Program-made: the position numbers and the translations under genes
The notes under the pieces: generated by a model
Database searches by the model: none
Seen by the model: only the letters and a program-made list of their open reading frames with translations
What the model was told of the DNA's origin: nothing
Part shown: piece by piece, positions 1 to 8,581 of the stretch
How the letters are laid out: each line of letters opens with the position of its first letter
Position numbering within the stretch: position 1 is the first letter of the stretch
Source: an uncultured Eubacteriaceae bacterium
Lineage (GTDB): Bacteria > Bacillota > Clostridia > Peptostreptococcales > Anaerovoracaceae
Assembly (NCBI GenBank): GCA_903789635.1
Contig: CAIFEY010000013.1
Location: forward strand, 1-62,288
Reading direction: 5' to 3'
Length of the DNA: 62,288 bases

Positions 1-454
1 TCTAAAAAAACCGTTACACTTTTCCCGTGTCTACTTGACAGGGACCTGATCAGCGGCGCCTGGGAAAATGGCGAACTATCATGGAAATTCCCAAATTCCG
101 GGCCGCCGTGCCGTCGCCTATCCGCGCGATCACCTCGAACTCGGCGGCGCGGCGCGACATCCCCCGTTGATCCAGGCGCGGGAATTGCATTCGTGCTATC
201 GTTACGTCAAAACATGTGGATACTGTATGCATTCGTCTTCCTTCGCTAAGGATCCGCAGCAGCGTTGTCAATACGCCGCTACGCAGCGCGGCGGCGTATG
301 GCTCAAAGTAAAAAAGGACCGCGAAGAAATCTGCAGCGATTTCTTCGCGGTTCTGCATTATTGTGTGTATTCACCTGCCGCCGCAAGCCGCGCCGCCATC
401 AGGTCGGGCGGGTTGGGTTGTCGGCTGCGGCTTTTGTCGCACGAAACGCTCGGG
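1..454. other. Non-coding stretch at window start with partial R1-like sequence
   Basis: No convincing gene is seen here. Bases about 68-113 (GGGAAAATGGCG, then TTCCCAAATTCCGGGCCGCC) match the 3' part of the R1 repeat copies at 13.06-13.70 and 55.77-56.48 kb, so a degraded or truncated R1 copy is likely. An ATACTGTATGC motif near 220-231 resembles the GTATAC-type ends of those copies. A terminator for the first gene lies at 318-351. The long plus-strand frame over this region and the first gene is antisense to that gene and was not accepted. Confidence 0.5.
318..351 (-). terminator. Intrinsic terminator after the Ig-like protein gene
   Basis: A perfect 14-bp stem (318-331 with 338-351, six-base loop) is followed on the minus strand by a run of six T. 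It lies about 100 bases past the stop codon at 455. Confidence 0.85.
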
Positions 455-1447
455 CTACTTCAGCGAAACGGTTACCGTCACTGTCGTGTCGGCTGCCGGG
501 AAGTGGGCGGCGTCGATGTGGTACGTTCCCTCGGAGGAATAGCCGTTCGCCTGGTTGGAGATCGCGCCGTAGTAGCAGCTGTTGGTGTAGATCATGCAGC
601 CGGACGCGCTGACGATCTGATTCGGCTGGTTTCCGGAGAAGACCATGTCGAGCTGCGGGTGATTTCCGTTGTCGTCGAGCAGGACGTCCTCCAGCGGAAC
701 CGAAGTAGTCTGGCCCGGCCAGGTCAGCGTGACGTTGACGTGACTGTAGTCGGCGTTTGCGATCTTGGAAGGATCGTCGCCGATCTTTTCGCCTGCCTTC
801 AGATAGTTTCTGCCGGTGCTCCAAGGCTTGCCGCCGATGGAGATCAGGCCCTCGTAGAAGGCGCCCGGTACAGCGTAGTACGGGCACTGCGCCTTCAGCA
901 TCGCCCAGCGTGCCGTCGTTCCCGTGCGGGAGACGGAGACGTGCATCGTCTTGCTGCCGTCGAGGTAGCTGCCGTTGACGACTGCCGGGAAGGAAACCGT
1001 CTTGTTCGTGTGGTCGATCGTGATGCCGTCGATGGTCTCGACGCCGGTCGTGACGGTCGAGGATGCCTTGGTGATCTTGATCTTGACCTTGGCCGTTACC
1101 TTCTTATTGTACTTGGAGGTCGCCTTGATCGTGACCGTTCCAGCCTTAAGCGGGGTGACGACGCCCTTGCTCGTGACGGTCGCCAGCGTCTTGCTGCTGG
1201 ACGTCCACTTGACCGACTTGCTCGCCTTGGCCGGTTTTACCTTGGTCACGCGGACCTTGACGGTCTGGCCGACCTGAACCGTCGTCTTGGCCGCCTTGAT
1301 CGTCAGCTTGGTCGGCTTGACGACCTTGGCCGCATCAGACGGAAGCAGCATGCCGGTGCAGAGGACGGCGATCAGCGCCGCGATCAGGACCGAGAACGCG
1401 GCCTTTTTCCACGGCGCGGCGTTTCTGTTCGTTTCTGTGTTCCACAT
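455..1447 (-). CDS. Secreted protein with bacterial Ig-like (Big_2) domain
   Basis: A 330-residue exported protein. Residues about 14-40 form a signal peptide (two lysines, then a long hydrophobic run ending LLPSDA). Residues about 42-130 are very lysine, threonine and valine rich and carry the Big_2 fold pattern (TVQVGQTVKV, SKSVKWTSSSKTLATV, GVVTPLKAGTVTIKAT). The remaining 200 residues (from about GVETIDGITI) match no domain I can name; they contain GCMIYTNSCYYG and end in a beta-rich TVTVTVSLK. There is no sortase motif or membrane anchor, so it is either released or held by charge. The ATG is set by AAGGAG eight bases upstream. It lies 176 bases after another Ig-like protein gene that ends in its own terminator, so it may be transcribed separately. 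An adhesive or wall-binding role is inferred from domain type only. Confidence 0.8.
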   Translation of the reverse strand: MWNTETNRNAAPWKKAAFSVLIAALIAVLCTGMLLPSDAAKVVKPTKLTIKAAKTTVQVGQTVKVRVTKVKPAKASKSVKWTSSSKTLATVTSKGVVTPLKAGTVTIKATSKYNKKVTAKVKIKITKASSTVTTGVETIDGITIDHTNKTVSFPAVVNGSYLDGSKTMHVSVSRTGTTARWAMLKAQCPYYAVPGAFYEGLISIGGKPWSTGRNYLKAGEKIGDDPSKIANADYSHVNVTLTWPGQTTSVPLEDVLLDDNGNHPQLDMVFSGNQPNQIVSASGCMIYTNSCYYGAISNQANGYSSEGTYHIDAAHFPAADTTVTVTVSLK

Positions 1448-1552
1448 TGTTATTTCTCCTTATATGTATCCCTTAGCAGTGTCTCCATGTGCCCGAATGC
1501 CGTTCAGAATAGATGAAATCTATATGAACGCCGTTCAGGCTCCCCTTTTGAA

Positions 1553-1588
1553 AAAAGACGGGACCGCCATTCCGCAGCCCCGTCTTTT
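1553..1588 (-). terminator. Intrinsic terminator after the transglutaminase-like gene
   Basis: AAAAGACGGG (1553-1562) pairs with CCCGTCTTTT (1579-1588) and is followed on the minus strand by more T. It separates the two Ig-like protein genes. Confidence 0.85.
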
Positions 1589-1623
1589 AATAGTTCATGT
1601 ATACGCTTTGTCGCTCGGATCAC

Positions 1624-3267
1624 TTAGCAGCAGTTCGCCTGAGTATCGTACGTGAAGCCGATTGTGTAAGTGAATGTCTTCGGAGCGTATGTGTTTACGG
1701 ACTCGCCGTCAACCTCAGCATACGGATAGCCGAAGTTGTTCAGAGCCGGTCCCTCCTGCTTAGGAGTCAGAGTGATGTCTCTGCCTGCAACAAGCTGTAC
1801 CCAGTTCTGGTCGTTGTTTCCCCAATAGTGCTCGATATAGCCCTTAGCCTCTGCGGAAGTCTTATCGTCTGCACAGTTGTTGTGGATCATCTTCAGTGCG
1901 TCAGCAGGATCTGCCTCTACCCAGCCAGTGCCCGGCAGGTAGAACTGCGCTCTGCAGTGCTGAGACTCTGTGATGTCTGTTGTCTTAGTAGCATCTGTTC
2001 CGGTCATGCGGATTCCGAACATCTCTCTTGCCGGGATTCCAGCGGTGCGCAGCATGGAGATGAATACGGAGTTGATGTCGGTGCAGTGTCCGCCCGGCTT
2101 CTCCTCGCTCATGATTCTCAGAACGTCTCCGTCTCCGCAGCCCTGAACCTTGCCGGTAGCTGTAGAATTCGTGTCCTTACGATACAGATTTGCAATGACC
2201 CAGTCATAGATGGCTCTGGTCTGTCCGACTACCGTCGTCGGGTTGCCTGCAGCCTTGAGTGCGTCTGCAATGTAGCCCTTAACCTGATCAGATCCTACAG
2301 CGCTCTTGGAAGTAGCTGCGAGGTAGTCTGCCATAGCTGTCTTGTCGACGTCAGCTAATGTAGCCTTGCTTGTTGCCAGCGTTGCAGGAGCGATTGCTGC
2401 CTTTCTGCATGCGTGGAAGCTTACGGTTGCTGTGCGGTCAGCAGGAGCAACGGTGGAATCCCACTCGATGTAAGCGATGACAAATCCGTACTTGTCTGTC
2501 GTCTGCTCTGTCTTAGTTGCCTTAGGAGCGTCAACCTTAACGTCTGTGATCTTCTGGTTGTCTGTGCTCTGTGCAACCGGTACCCAAACCTTGATGGTCT
2601 TTCCAGCAGGATAGAGTGTAGCGTTGGTCATGTCGATCTTTGTCGCAACTGTTCCCTGCTGTGTCTTAACGACAGTCAGGTTGTAAGTTGCAGTGACGTT
2701 CTTGTCTACTGTGGAAGTAGCGGTGATCGTTACATTACCCTCGGCAACGCTTGTTACCTGGCCGGTGGTCCTGTCAACCGTCGCGATGGTCTCGTCGCTG
2801 GATGTGAATGTTACGCTCTTGCTTGCGGTGGAAGGAGTAACCTTGTCAACGCTGATGATGCAGGAACCGTTCAGTCCAACGGTGTTGTGCGTGCATGTGG
2901 ACGTCAGTGCGATCGTCTTAGGTGCTGTTACTGCAGCAGCCTTAACGGTGATCTTGACGTTAACCTTCTTGGTGCCCTTCTTAGCCGTCAGGACAGCGGA
3001 GCCCTTCTTCAGAGCCTTAACGACTGCCTTCTTGGAAGTCTTGGAAGAAATCTTAACGACTTTCTTTCCCTTGGTTACTGTCCACTTAACGGACTTGTTT
3101 GCCTTGAACGTTGCCTTCTTTCCGACCGTCAGCGTCTTGCTGGACGGGGAAACCTTCAGCTTGGTCGCAGCGAATGTCTCTGCCGGATTCACGCCGCAGA
3201 ATGCGATAGTAACCATGACTACCAGCATTGCGACGAGGATCTTGCGGCTCAAACTTTTAGAATTCAT
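1624..3267 (-). CDS. Secreted Ig-like (Big_2 x2) protein with transglutaminase-like protease domain
   Basis: A 547-residue exported protein. The start is ATG at 3267, preceded by GAGGAGG; an in-frame start nine codons upstream has no such site. Residues 1-34 are a signal peptide ending ETFA. Two Big_2 repeats follow (about 35-110, lysine rich, and about 115-200, with SVTFTSSDETIATV). The C-terminal half holds a transglutaminase/cysteine-protease core: GGHCTDINSVF with the nucleophile Cys at about 395, SQHCRAQFYL supplying His, and WVEADPAD supplying Asp. All three catalytic residues are present, so the domain is probably active, either as a protease or as a cross-linker at the cell surface. 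The protein ends in two cysteines. Related proteins are common in gut Clostridia, but the substrate is unknown. It probably has its own promoter (3328-3356) and terminator. Confidence 0.85.
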   Translation of the reverse strand: MNSKSLSRKILVAMLVVMVTIAFCGVNPAETFAATKLKVSPSSKTLTVGKKATFKANKSVKWTVTKGKKVVKISSKTSKKAVVKALKKGSAVLTAKKGTKKVNVKITVKAAAVTAPKTIALTSTCTHNTVGLNGSCIISVDKVTPSTASKSVTFTSSDETIATVDRTTGQVTSVAEGNVTITATSTVDKNVTATYNLTVVKTQQGTVATKIDMTNATLYPAGKTIKVWVPVAQSTDNQKITDVKVDAPKATKTEQTTDKYGFVIAYIEWDSTVAPADRTATVSFHACRKAAIAPATLATSKATLADVDKTAMADYLAATSKSAVGSDQVKGYIADALKAAGNPTTVVGQTRAIYDWVIANLYRKDTNSTATGKVQGCGDGDVLRIMSEEKPGGHCTDINSVFISMLRTAGIPAREMFGIRMTGTDATKTTDITESQHCRAQFYLPGTGWVEADPADALKMIHNNCADDKTSAEAKGYIEHYWGNNDQNWVQLVAGRDITLTPKQEGPALNNFGYPYAEVDGESVNTYAPKTFTYTIGFTYDTQANCC

Positions 3268-3327
3268 TCTCGTGAACCCTCCTCTTTCATACAATCAACA
3301 TATTTGATACATAAATGAACTAGCTAA

Positions 3328-3356
3328 AGTATATATTGCCATCACATACGACACAA
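3328..3356 (-). promoter_or_regulatory. Promoter for the transglutaminase-like gene
   Basis: On the minus strand TTGTGT (3351-3356) and TATACT (3328-3333) are 17 bases apart, about 60 bases before the chosen start codon. The -35 box is weak. Confidence 0.5.
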
Positions 3357-3961
3357 ATTCATAAATTCAATAGTAAAAAATCGCGATTTTATTGTTGATG
3401 CGACAAAATCAGCACTAGCACAGAGGTAGGTAATTTGATGTCTTTAACCTCGTGTAAAGTCCCTCATTGCAAGGGAAAGCGGTTTTTCTAAACACGATTA
3501 TTTTGATTCCCCTCCTGTTATCAGGGAATTTTGATCGCCTGCACCCACTTTGTTTTCTATAGGGATTTTCGATTCATCGTCAATTATTTGTCATTTTCAC
3601 AAATACCGGATCTCTTTATACCGCGTTCTGGTATTCGTCCTGTAAGTGTAATTTTTCAACGTTTCCGGGCGGTTTTACCCTGTCATTTCCCAGTTACCCT
3701 GTTTTTAATACAGGTTTATTGACGGCGCGGCGGCGCGCACCCATACACAAAAAGTACACCGACGCGCGGCGATATTTTTCTGCAGCGCGCCGCGCCGGAA
3801 ACGAACTTCAGAAATCAGGAAGACAGATCAGGCTGTGGCGGGCGCGCGCATGAGCACCAGGGGTGCGCGGCGGCGTGTAATACAGCAGGGCGGGATTGGC
3901 GGCGGGAGGGTTCGGATTTTGTCCGAGGAGGCGGATGTGCGGAACGGTCGCGCATGAAAAA
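3357..3961. other. Intergenic stretch with inverted repeats
   Basis: No gene was seen. The part to about 3720 is AT rich with short inverted repeats (for example CCCT-cattgca-AGGG near 3462-3476). A GC-rich pair GGCGCGGCGGCGCGC (3723-3737) and GCGCGCCGCGCC (3786-3797) can form a long hairpin. GGATTTTGTC at 3914-3923 is one of five exact copies of a motif found in gaps of this window. Confidence 0.45.
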
Positions 3962-3990
3962 ACCCCGCCGCGGAAAAACCGCAGCGGGGT
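3962..3990 (-). terminator. Intrinsic terminator after the NlpC/P60 gene
   Basis: ACCCCGCCGCGG (3962-3973) pairs with CCGCAGCGGGGT (3979-3990), one mismatch, five-base loop, followed on the minus strand by TTTTTTC. It starts 22 bases past the stop codon. Confidence 0.9.
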
Positions 3991-4011
3991 GAATATAATC
4001 GTTATTTAAAT

Positions 4012-5046
4012 TTAGTCGGCGTCGTTGACGACTCTTCTCGCTGCACGCGGTGTCTTGGTGAAGTACATCGACGTGACGCGGATGCCGTACTGATAGTTGA
4101 TCGCGTGAACGACCTGGCCGTTGCCGGCGTACAGGGCGAAGTGGCCGCTGTAGATGATGATGTCTCCCGGGTGCAGATTGCTCAGGGAAACGGCCTTGCC
4201 CGCGGTGTACGGGATTCTCGGGACGTTCAGACCGAAGTGCCTGTATACGGAATAGATGAAGCCGGAGCAGTCGCATCCGTTGGTCAGGCTGATGCCGCCG
4301 TAAACGTACGGGTTGCCGACGAACTTCTTCGCGTAGTTGACGATCTGTGTGCCGGTTGTGCCGTCGAATGTGCGTCCGACAGCGTTGACGGAAGCGGTTC
4401 CTCTGGTGACGACCTTATCGACCGGATCCTTGGTGATCGTGTCGACGTAAGTCTTATCGGTAACCGTGCTGTTTTCTTTAGTAACCTTGTAGCTCTTATA
4501 GACCTTGCCCTTGACTCCGCCGGTGACCTTCTTGGTGGTCTTTCTCATCTCGGAGGAAGTGGTGCGTACGGTGTCGTAAAGAATGGTGGAAACGAGTTCC
4601 TTGACGGTGGAAACCGTCTTGATGTCCAGAGCCTCGTCCTTGACGACCTTCTTGCAGAAGGAGTCGACGCTCAGTGTCTTCTCGCTCTCTGTGTCTGCAT
4701 CGGCAGAAGCATTTCTGACGGAAGAAGTGACCGGAGTAACCGTGATCTCGTCGTTCGAATCGATCGAAACGGTATCGATGTCCTCGTCGGAAGCCTTCAG
4801 GTAGTCGATGATTTCTTCCTTGATTTCCGAAGGACTCAGGTCAGCCTTGACGTAGTAAGTGAATGTCTTGTCTCCGTTCTTAGTCACGACCTTGCTGACC
4901 GTGCTGGAATCGGATGCCGCGAATGCGTTGGCAGATGCGAACCCAAACACCATAACCATGGCCAAAACTGTAAGCACGACAGCCAGAAGCACGTGATGGT
5001 TCCTGACCCCCTTGTTCGCCGTCTCGATGTCATTAAAATGATGCAT
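4012..5046 (-). CDS. Secreted NlpC/P60 peptidoglycan endopeptidase
   Basis: A 344-residue exported cell wall hydrolase. Residues about 18-44 are the signal peptide (LLAVVLTVLAMVMVFGFASA). The middle (about 45-220) is acidic and beta-rich without a domain I recognise. The C-terminal NlpC/P60 domain (about 230-335) has GNPYVYGG, GCDCSGF with catalytic Cys260, HFALYAG with His302 and a third polar residue at His314 (VVHAIN). This is the triad of gamma-D-glutamyl-diamino acid endopeptidases that cut stem peptides. No SH3 or LysM wall-binding module is visible, so the acidic middle may serve for targeting. The ribosome site (AGCAGGG) is poor. The gene is single, with a good promoter at 5135-5163 and a terminator. 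Confidence 0.9.
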   Translation of the reverse strand: MHHFNDIETANKGVRNHHVLLAVVLTVLAMVMVFGFASANAFAASDSSTVSKVVTKNGDKTFTYYVKADLSPSEIKEEIIDYLKASDEDIDTVSIDSNDEITVTPVTSSVRNASADADTESEKTLSVDSFCKKVVKDEALDIKTVSTVKELVSTILYDTVRTTSSEMRKTTKKVTGGVKGKVYKSYKVTKENSTVTDKTYVDTITKDPVDKVVTRGTASVNAVGRTFDGTTGTQIVNYAKKFVGNPYVYGGISLTNGCDCSGFIYSVYRHFGLNVPRIPYTAGKAVSLSNLHPGDIIIYSGHFALYAGNGQVVHAINYQYGIRVTSMYFTKTPRAARRVVNDAD

Positions 5047-5134
5047 GATGAAACCCTGCTTTCTATAACTTCATAAACTCCAACGGACGTCGAATCCTTC
5101 GATCCTCGGTCCCTTTCTTACAAAACATGTACAT

Positions 5135-5163
5135 ATTTTATCTAATATACATTAAGAAGTCAA
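5135..5163 (-). promoter_or_regulatory. Promoter for the NlpC/P60 gene
   Basis: On the minus strand TTGACT (5158-5163) and TAAAAT (5135-5140) are separated by exactly 17 bases, giving a leader of about 80 bases before the start at 5046. Confidence 0.7.
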
Positions 5164-5865
5164 CAGGTTTCTTAAGTTTTTCACATAACCAACATATTAA
5201 AATCCGATAAATCGTTAAAATCAAGCCATTTCTATTTCTTATCTCCATTTAATACTTCTTAAGGATTTGCTTTAGAAACATACTTGCATTCATTTATTTT
5301 GCATAATTATCCATTTCTGATAGTAAAACATGCTATGTCCGGCAAAATATTACCTACTATATACGTATTTTTTTGGCATCTTAGGGAATAATTTATGTTT
5401 CTTAAGAAATACAGATGGTAAACTTGACGAGAATCCTTAAGAGATGCTGAAAGATTTTACAGGGAGTTGAGGGCGGCGCAGGGAAACGCTGGAGAGGCGC
5501 GCCCCTGCCCGGCCGAACGATATCACATGCGGCGCCGCGCGCCCTGCCAGTTTCGACGGCATTCCTGCCATCGCCGCGCCCCGCGGGGCCGCGCAATTCT
5601 TAAGAAACGAACAGGGACCGTGAAAATCCAGCATTCTCACGGTCCCCATGCTCAGTTTTTATTTTCTAAAGGAAGGGCGCGGCGCATACTCGGCTCCCGC
5701 GCCGTTGACTGCTGATGCCTTCGCGGCGGGCGGAAATCCTCTCGGCTGCGGCAGGGCGCTGCCTTCGCGGCGTCGCGGAAACTCTCCCGGCTGCGGCGCG
5801 GGCACGTCTTCCCTGCGGCGCTGGCGCGTTCCGGGTAAAGAGGGGCGCTGCATCATCGCGAACGC
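5164..5865. other. Intergenic stretch: CTTAAG cluster, hairpin and 44-bp tandem repeat
   Basis: No gene was seen. The AT-rich part holds CTTAAG palindromes at 5171, 5258, 5401, 5436 and 5599. GGGACCGTGA (5614-5623) and TCACGGTCCC (5637-5646) form a perfect 10-bp hairpin, with a T-rich stretch about ten bases further on the plus strand. Two imperfect 44-base direct repeats start at 5717 and 5761 (GCCTTCGCGGCG...CGGCTGCGGC), just past the stop of the lipid kinase gene. Confidence 0.55.
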
Positions 5866-6786
5866 CTACTTCTCGTTACGGCGCTCGGCGCTGCCCTCCT
5901 CGTTGACGAGGATGTCGACGGCGTTGTGACAGTTCTCGATCACGATGCGGTGGGTGCCCTCCTGGTATTCGCCGTCCAGGGTCCACGGCATCATCGGGTC
6001 GGCGATGATCTCCATCTTTCCGGAGCTGAAGAAGGAGATCAGCTTGCAGGAGTCGTACTGCTGGCGGGTCAGGGCGTAGATCTCCTGGCTGAGCTCGATC
6101 AGGTTCTGCGGCATGCGGACGAGCATGACCTCGAACTGGCCGTCGCTCATGTCCACGACGTCGCTGCTCAGCGTCAGCATGCCGCCCATCGACGTGGAGT
6201 TGCAGATCGCGCCGAAGACGTAGCTGCCGCCGTACACGCCGACCTCGTCCTTCAGCTTGAGCTCGAACGGCTTGATGGAGAGCAGGTCTTTGGCGCCCTC
6301 CAGGATGTACGCCGTGTGGCCGAGCAGGTTCTTCAGGTTCTGCGGGACGTCGTAGGCGGTGTTCGTAAACGCGCCGAAAGAGGCGACGTAGGAGAAGTAC
6401 CTGCCGTTGAACTTTCCGATGTCGATCGAGTGCGGGGTGCCGGAGACGATGTCTTTGGCCGCCTGCACGAGGTCGGACGACAGGCCCAGGCTCGTCGCAA
6501 AGTCGTTGGTCGTCCCGGCCGGAATATAGCCGATCGGACGCCGTACGCCGGACTCCATGACGCCGGCGATGACCTCGTTGAACGTGCCGTCTCCGCCGAC
6601 CGCGACCACGATGTCCGCGTCCTTCGCGCGCTCCCTGGCGATGCGCGTGCCGTCCCCGCTCCTTAGGGTAGTTGCGATAACGGTCTCAAAACCCGCGCGG
6701 CAGAACACCTCACAGATGTCGGCGAGGTATTTGGCCGCCTGCAGTGTGCCCGACTTCGGGTTGATGATGACTAATATTCTCTTCAT
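5866..6786 (-). CDS. Diacylglycerol/lipid kinase (YegS/DgkB/BmrU family)
   Basis: A 306-residue cytosolic lipid kinase of the DAGK catalytic family, which phosphorylates diacylglycerol or a related lipid with ATP, returning it to phospholipid synthesis. The N-terminal motif VIINPKSG (residues 6-13), the nucleotide loop VGGDGTFNEVIAG and PAGTTNDFA are all intact; the C-terminal half is the usual beta domain ending in VIENCHNAVDILV. Length matches DgkB/BmrU proteins (about 300). ATG with GGGAG nine bases upstream. It is separated by 203 bases from the upstream YihY gene and has its own promoter. The exact lipid substrate is not readable from sequence. Confidence 0.9.
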   Translation of the reverse strand: MKRILVIINPKSGTLQAAKYLADICEVFCRAGFETVIATTLRSGDGTRIARERAKDADIVVAVGGDGTFNEVIAGVMESGVRRPIGYIPAGTTNDFATSLGLSSDLVQAAKDIVSGTPHSIDIGKFNGRYFSYVASFGAFTNTAYDVPQNLKNLLGHTAYILEGAKDLLSIKPFELKLKDEVGVYGGSYVFGAICNSTSMGGMLTLSSDVVDMSDGQFEVMLVRMPQNLIELSQEIYALTRQQYDSCKLISFFSSGKMEIIADPMMPWTLDGEYQEGTHRIVIENCHNAVDILVNEEGSAERRNEK

Positions 6787-6848
6787 AATAATGGTCTCCC
6801 GGAGCTCCCGGAGGAACTCTTTTAATAATAATTTATTTTCTTGCTAAA

Positions 6849-6877
6849 ATAATATCCGATTACGCCCGGACGGTCAA
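6849..6877 (-). promoter_or_regulatory. Promoter for the lipid kinase gene
   Basis: On the minus strand TTGACC (6872-6877), a 17-base spacer, then TATTAT (6849-6854), 62 bases before the start codon. Confidence 0.65.
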
Positions 6878-6989
6878 CTTAATCGGTGATCCATGGCTGT
6901 CGGTGATGCCGGTACCGGCGCTGTGATGCGCGCAGGGTCGACAAGGGTTACCCGTTCCCCGAATCCGAGCCGCGGCCGATGGGCAGCAG

Positions 6990-7901
6990 CTAGCGTTTGG
7001 TGCGCTTGTGGAGGTGGCCTTTGCCGACGAATTCCTTCTCTTTCTGGGCGATGCCGCCGCGTCTCCTGGCGGACTTCTTAGGGGCGAGGTCTAAGGTATC
7101 GGACCAGACCTTGTTGAACAGAATGCCGAGGACGACGACCCACGAAAGCAGCCAGAACCAGAACAGCAGCGCGACGATCGCGGAGAGCGAACCGTAGATG
7201 ATGTTGTAGTGGGCGATCAGGCCGACGTAGATCGAGTAGAACAGCGTGACGACCAACATGCCCAGGGACGCGAAGATCGTGCCCGGCATGATGTCACGCA
7301 GCTCCAGGCGCGTGATCGGCAGTGCGTAGTAGTCGTACAGGACGACCAGGAAGTACAGCACCAGCGCGAGCGGCCAGCGGAGCCACGACCACAGTTTGGC
7401 CAGCAGCGAGTGCTCGACGACCCGTCCGAACATCAGCATCAGGATGATTTTGCCGTAAACCAGGATGAAGATGACGAACGTGATGGTCAGGATGAACACG
7501 ATCATGACGCGCAGGGAGCGGAAGCGCTCCTTCCAGTAATTTCCAGTCGTCCGGCCGCTGGAGTACGTGTAGTTGGCGATCCTCATCAGGGCGAACTGCG
7601 CGCGCGATGCCGCCCACAGCGCCGTGACGATCAGGAAGATGTTGTTCCCGGTCGACGAGTCGTTCATCAGCATCGACCGCATCTTCTCGACCATGGAAGG
7701 CAGGATGTAGCTGTTGACCAGCTGATTCAGAAAATCCATGGAAATGTTGAAGAATCCGAGCAGCTGCGAGATGATCGTCACCGCAGGCACGATCGACAGG
7801 ATCAGGAAGAACGCGATCTGCGCGGCAAAGCCCTGATAATACGGGTCCCACAGCTGACGCACGGCCAGCAGCACCATCGCCCTAAATCTCTTCTTTGACA
7901 T
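6990..7901 (-). CDS. YihY/BrkB family inner membrane protein
   Basis: A 303-residue integral membrane protein with about six hydrophobic segments (for example FAAQIAFFLILSIVPAVTII at about residues 24-43) and a very basic C-terminal tail (KKSARRRGG, HLHKRTKR). The family (once annotated as ribonuclease BN, a withdrawn assignment) has no firmly known function; transport or envelope roles have been proposed. The start codon lies three bases after the stop of rdgB, so the two are translated from one message. Confidence 0.88.
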   Translation of the reverse strand: MSKKRFRAMVLLAVRQLWDPYYQGFAAQIAFFLILSIVPAVTIISQLLGFFNISMDFLNQLVNSYILPSMVEKMRSMLMNDSSTGNNIFLIVTALWAASRAQFALMRIANYTYSSGRTTGNYWKERFRSLRVMIVFILTITFVIFILVYGKIILMLMFGRVVEHSLLAKLWSWLRWPLALVLYFLVVLYDYYALPITRLELRDIMPGTIFASLGMLVVTLFYSIYVGLIAHYNIIYGSLSAIVALLFWFWLLSWVVVLGILFNKVWSDTLDLAPKKSARRRGGIAQKEKEFVGKGHLHKRTKR

Positions 7902-7904
7902 CGC

Positions 7905-8522
7905 CTAACTGTCCTTCTCTTTCAGAAGGCGCTCCAGGTTCTGCAGGGCGTGGGCGCGGTGGCTGATCCTGTTCTTCACCTCCGCTCCGAGCTCGGCGAA
8001 CGTCTCCTCGTACCCGTCAGGCAAAAACAACGGATCATAGCCGAAACCGTTGCTGCCGTGGCGCTCGTGCAGGATCCTTCCCGGGCACTCGCCTCTGGCC
8101 GTCAGCACCTCTCCGTCCGGATAGACCAGCGTGATGACGGAGACGAATTTGGCCGTCCTGCGCTCGTCCGGGACGTCCTTCAGCAGCGTGAGAAGCTTGT
8201 CGTTGTTCTTCTCATCGTCCGTCGGCTCGCCCGCAAACCTCGCGGAATACACGCCCGGCGCGCCGTCCAGCGCGTCGACCATCAGCCCCGAGTCGTCGGC
8301 GACCGCGATCTTCCCGGAGTACTTCATGATCGACTCCGCCTTCTTGAAGGAATTGGCCTCAAACGTCTCGCCGTCCTCCACGACGTCGAACTCGTCCGGG
8401 ATTCCCGCGTCCGCCCTCGAGATCACGTGCAGCCCCATCGCGCCCATGATCTTCTCCATCTCCTGTATCTTATGCTGGTTCTTGGAAGCAGCGATAATCG
8501 TCTGTTCATCCTTCATCTGCAT
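7905..8522 (-). CDS. rdgB: Non-canonical purine NTP pyrophosphatase, RdgB/HAM1 family
   Basis: Hydrolyses dITP, XTP and ITP to the monophosphate and pyrophosphate, keeping deaminated purines out of DNA and RNA. The N-terminal family motif ASKNQHKIQEM, the DDSGLMVDAL region with the metal-binding acids, and the C-terminal FGYDPLF and SHRAHAL motifs are all present. An upstream in-frame ATG at 8543 precedes the GGAAGGAG ribosome site, so the start is ATG at 8522 or the one at 8516; 8522 (four bases after AAGGAG) was taken, 8516 is equally possible. It is part of a run with glpK, mntP and yihY. Confidence 0.92.
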   Translation of the reverse strand: MQMKDEQTIIAASKNQHKIQEMEKIMGAMGLHVISRADAGIPDEFDVVEDGETFEANSFKKAESIMKYSGKIAVADDSGLMVDALDGAPGVYSARFAGEPTDDEKNNDKLLTLLKDVPDERRTAKFVSVITLVYPDGEVLTARGECPGRILHERHGSNGFGYDPLFLPDGYEETFAELGAEVKNRISHRAHALQNLERLLKEKDS

Positions 8523-8581
8523 CCCTCTCCTTCCCATCTGCATTTATCTGTTTTCCGGCATTCCGCCGCGTAAACTTCTCT

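Noticed and set aside
68-1516. 482-codon plus-strand ORF
   Set aside because: It is antisense to the Ig-like protein gene, which has a signal peptide, a ribosome site and a terminator. The ORF gives an arginine, valine and leucine-rich translation typical of the reverse strand of GC-rich genes.
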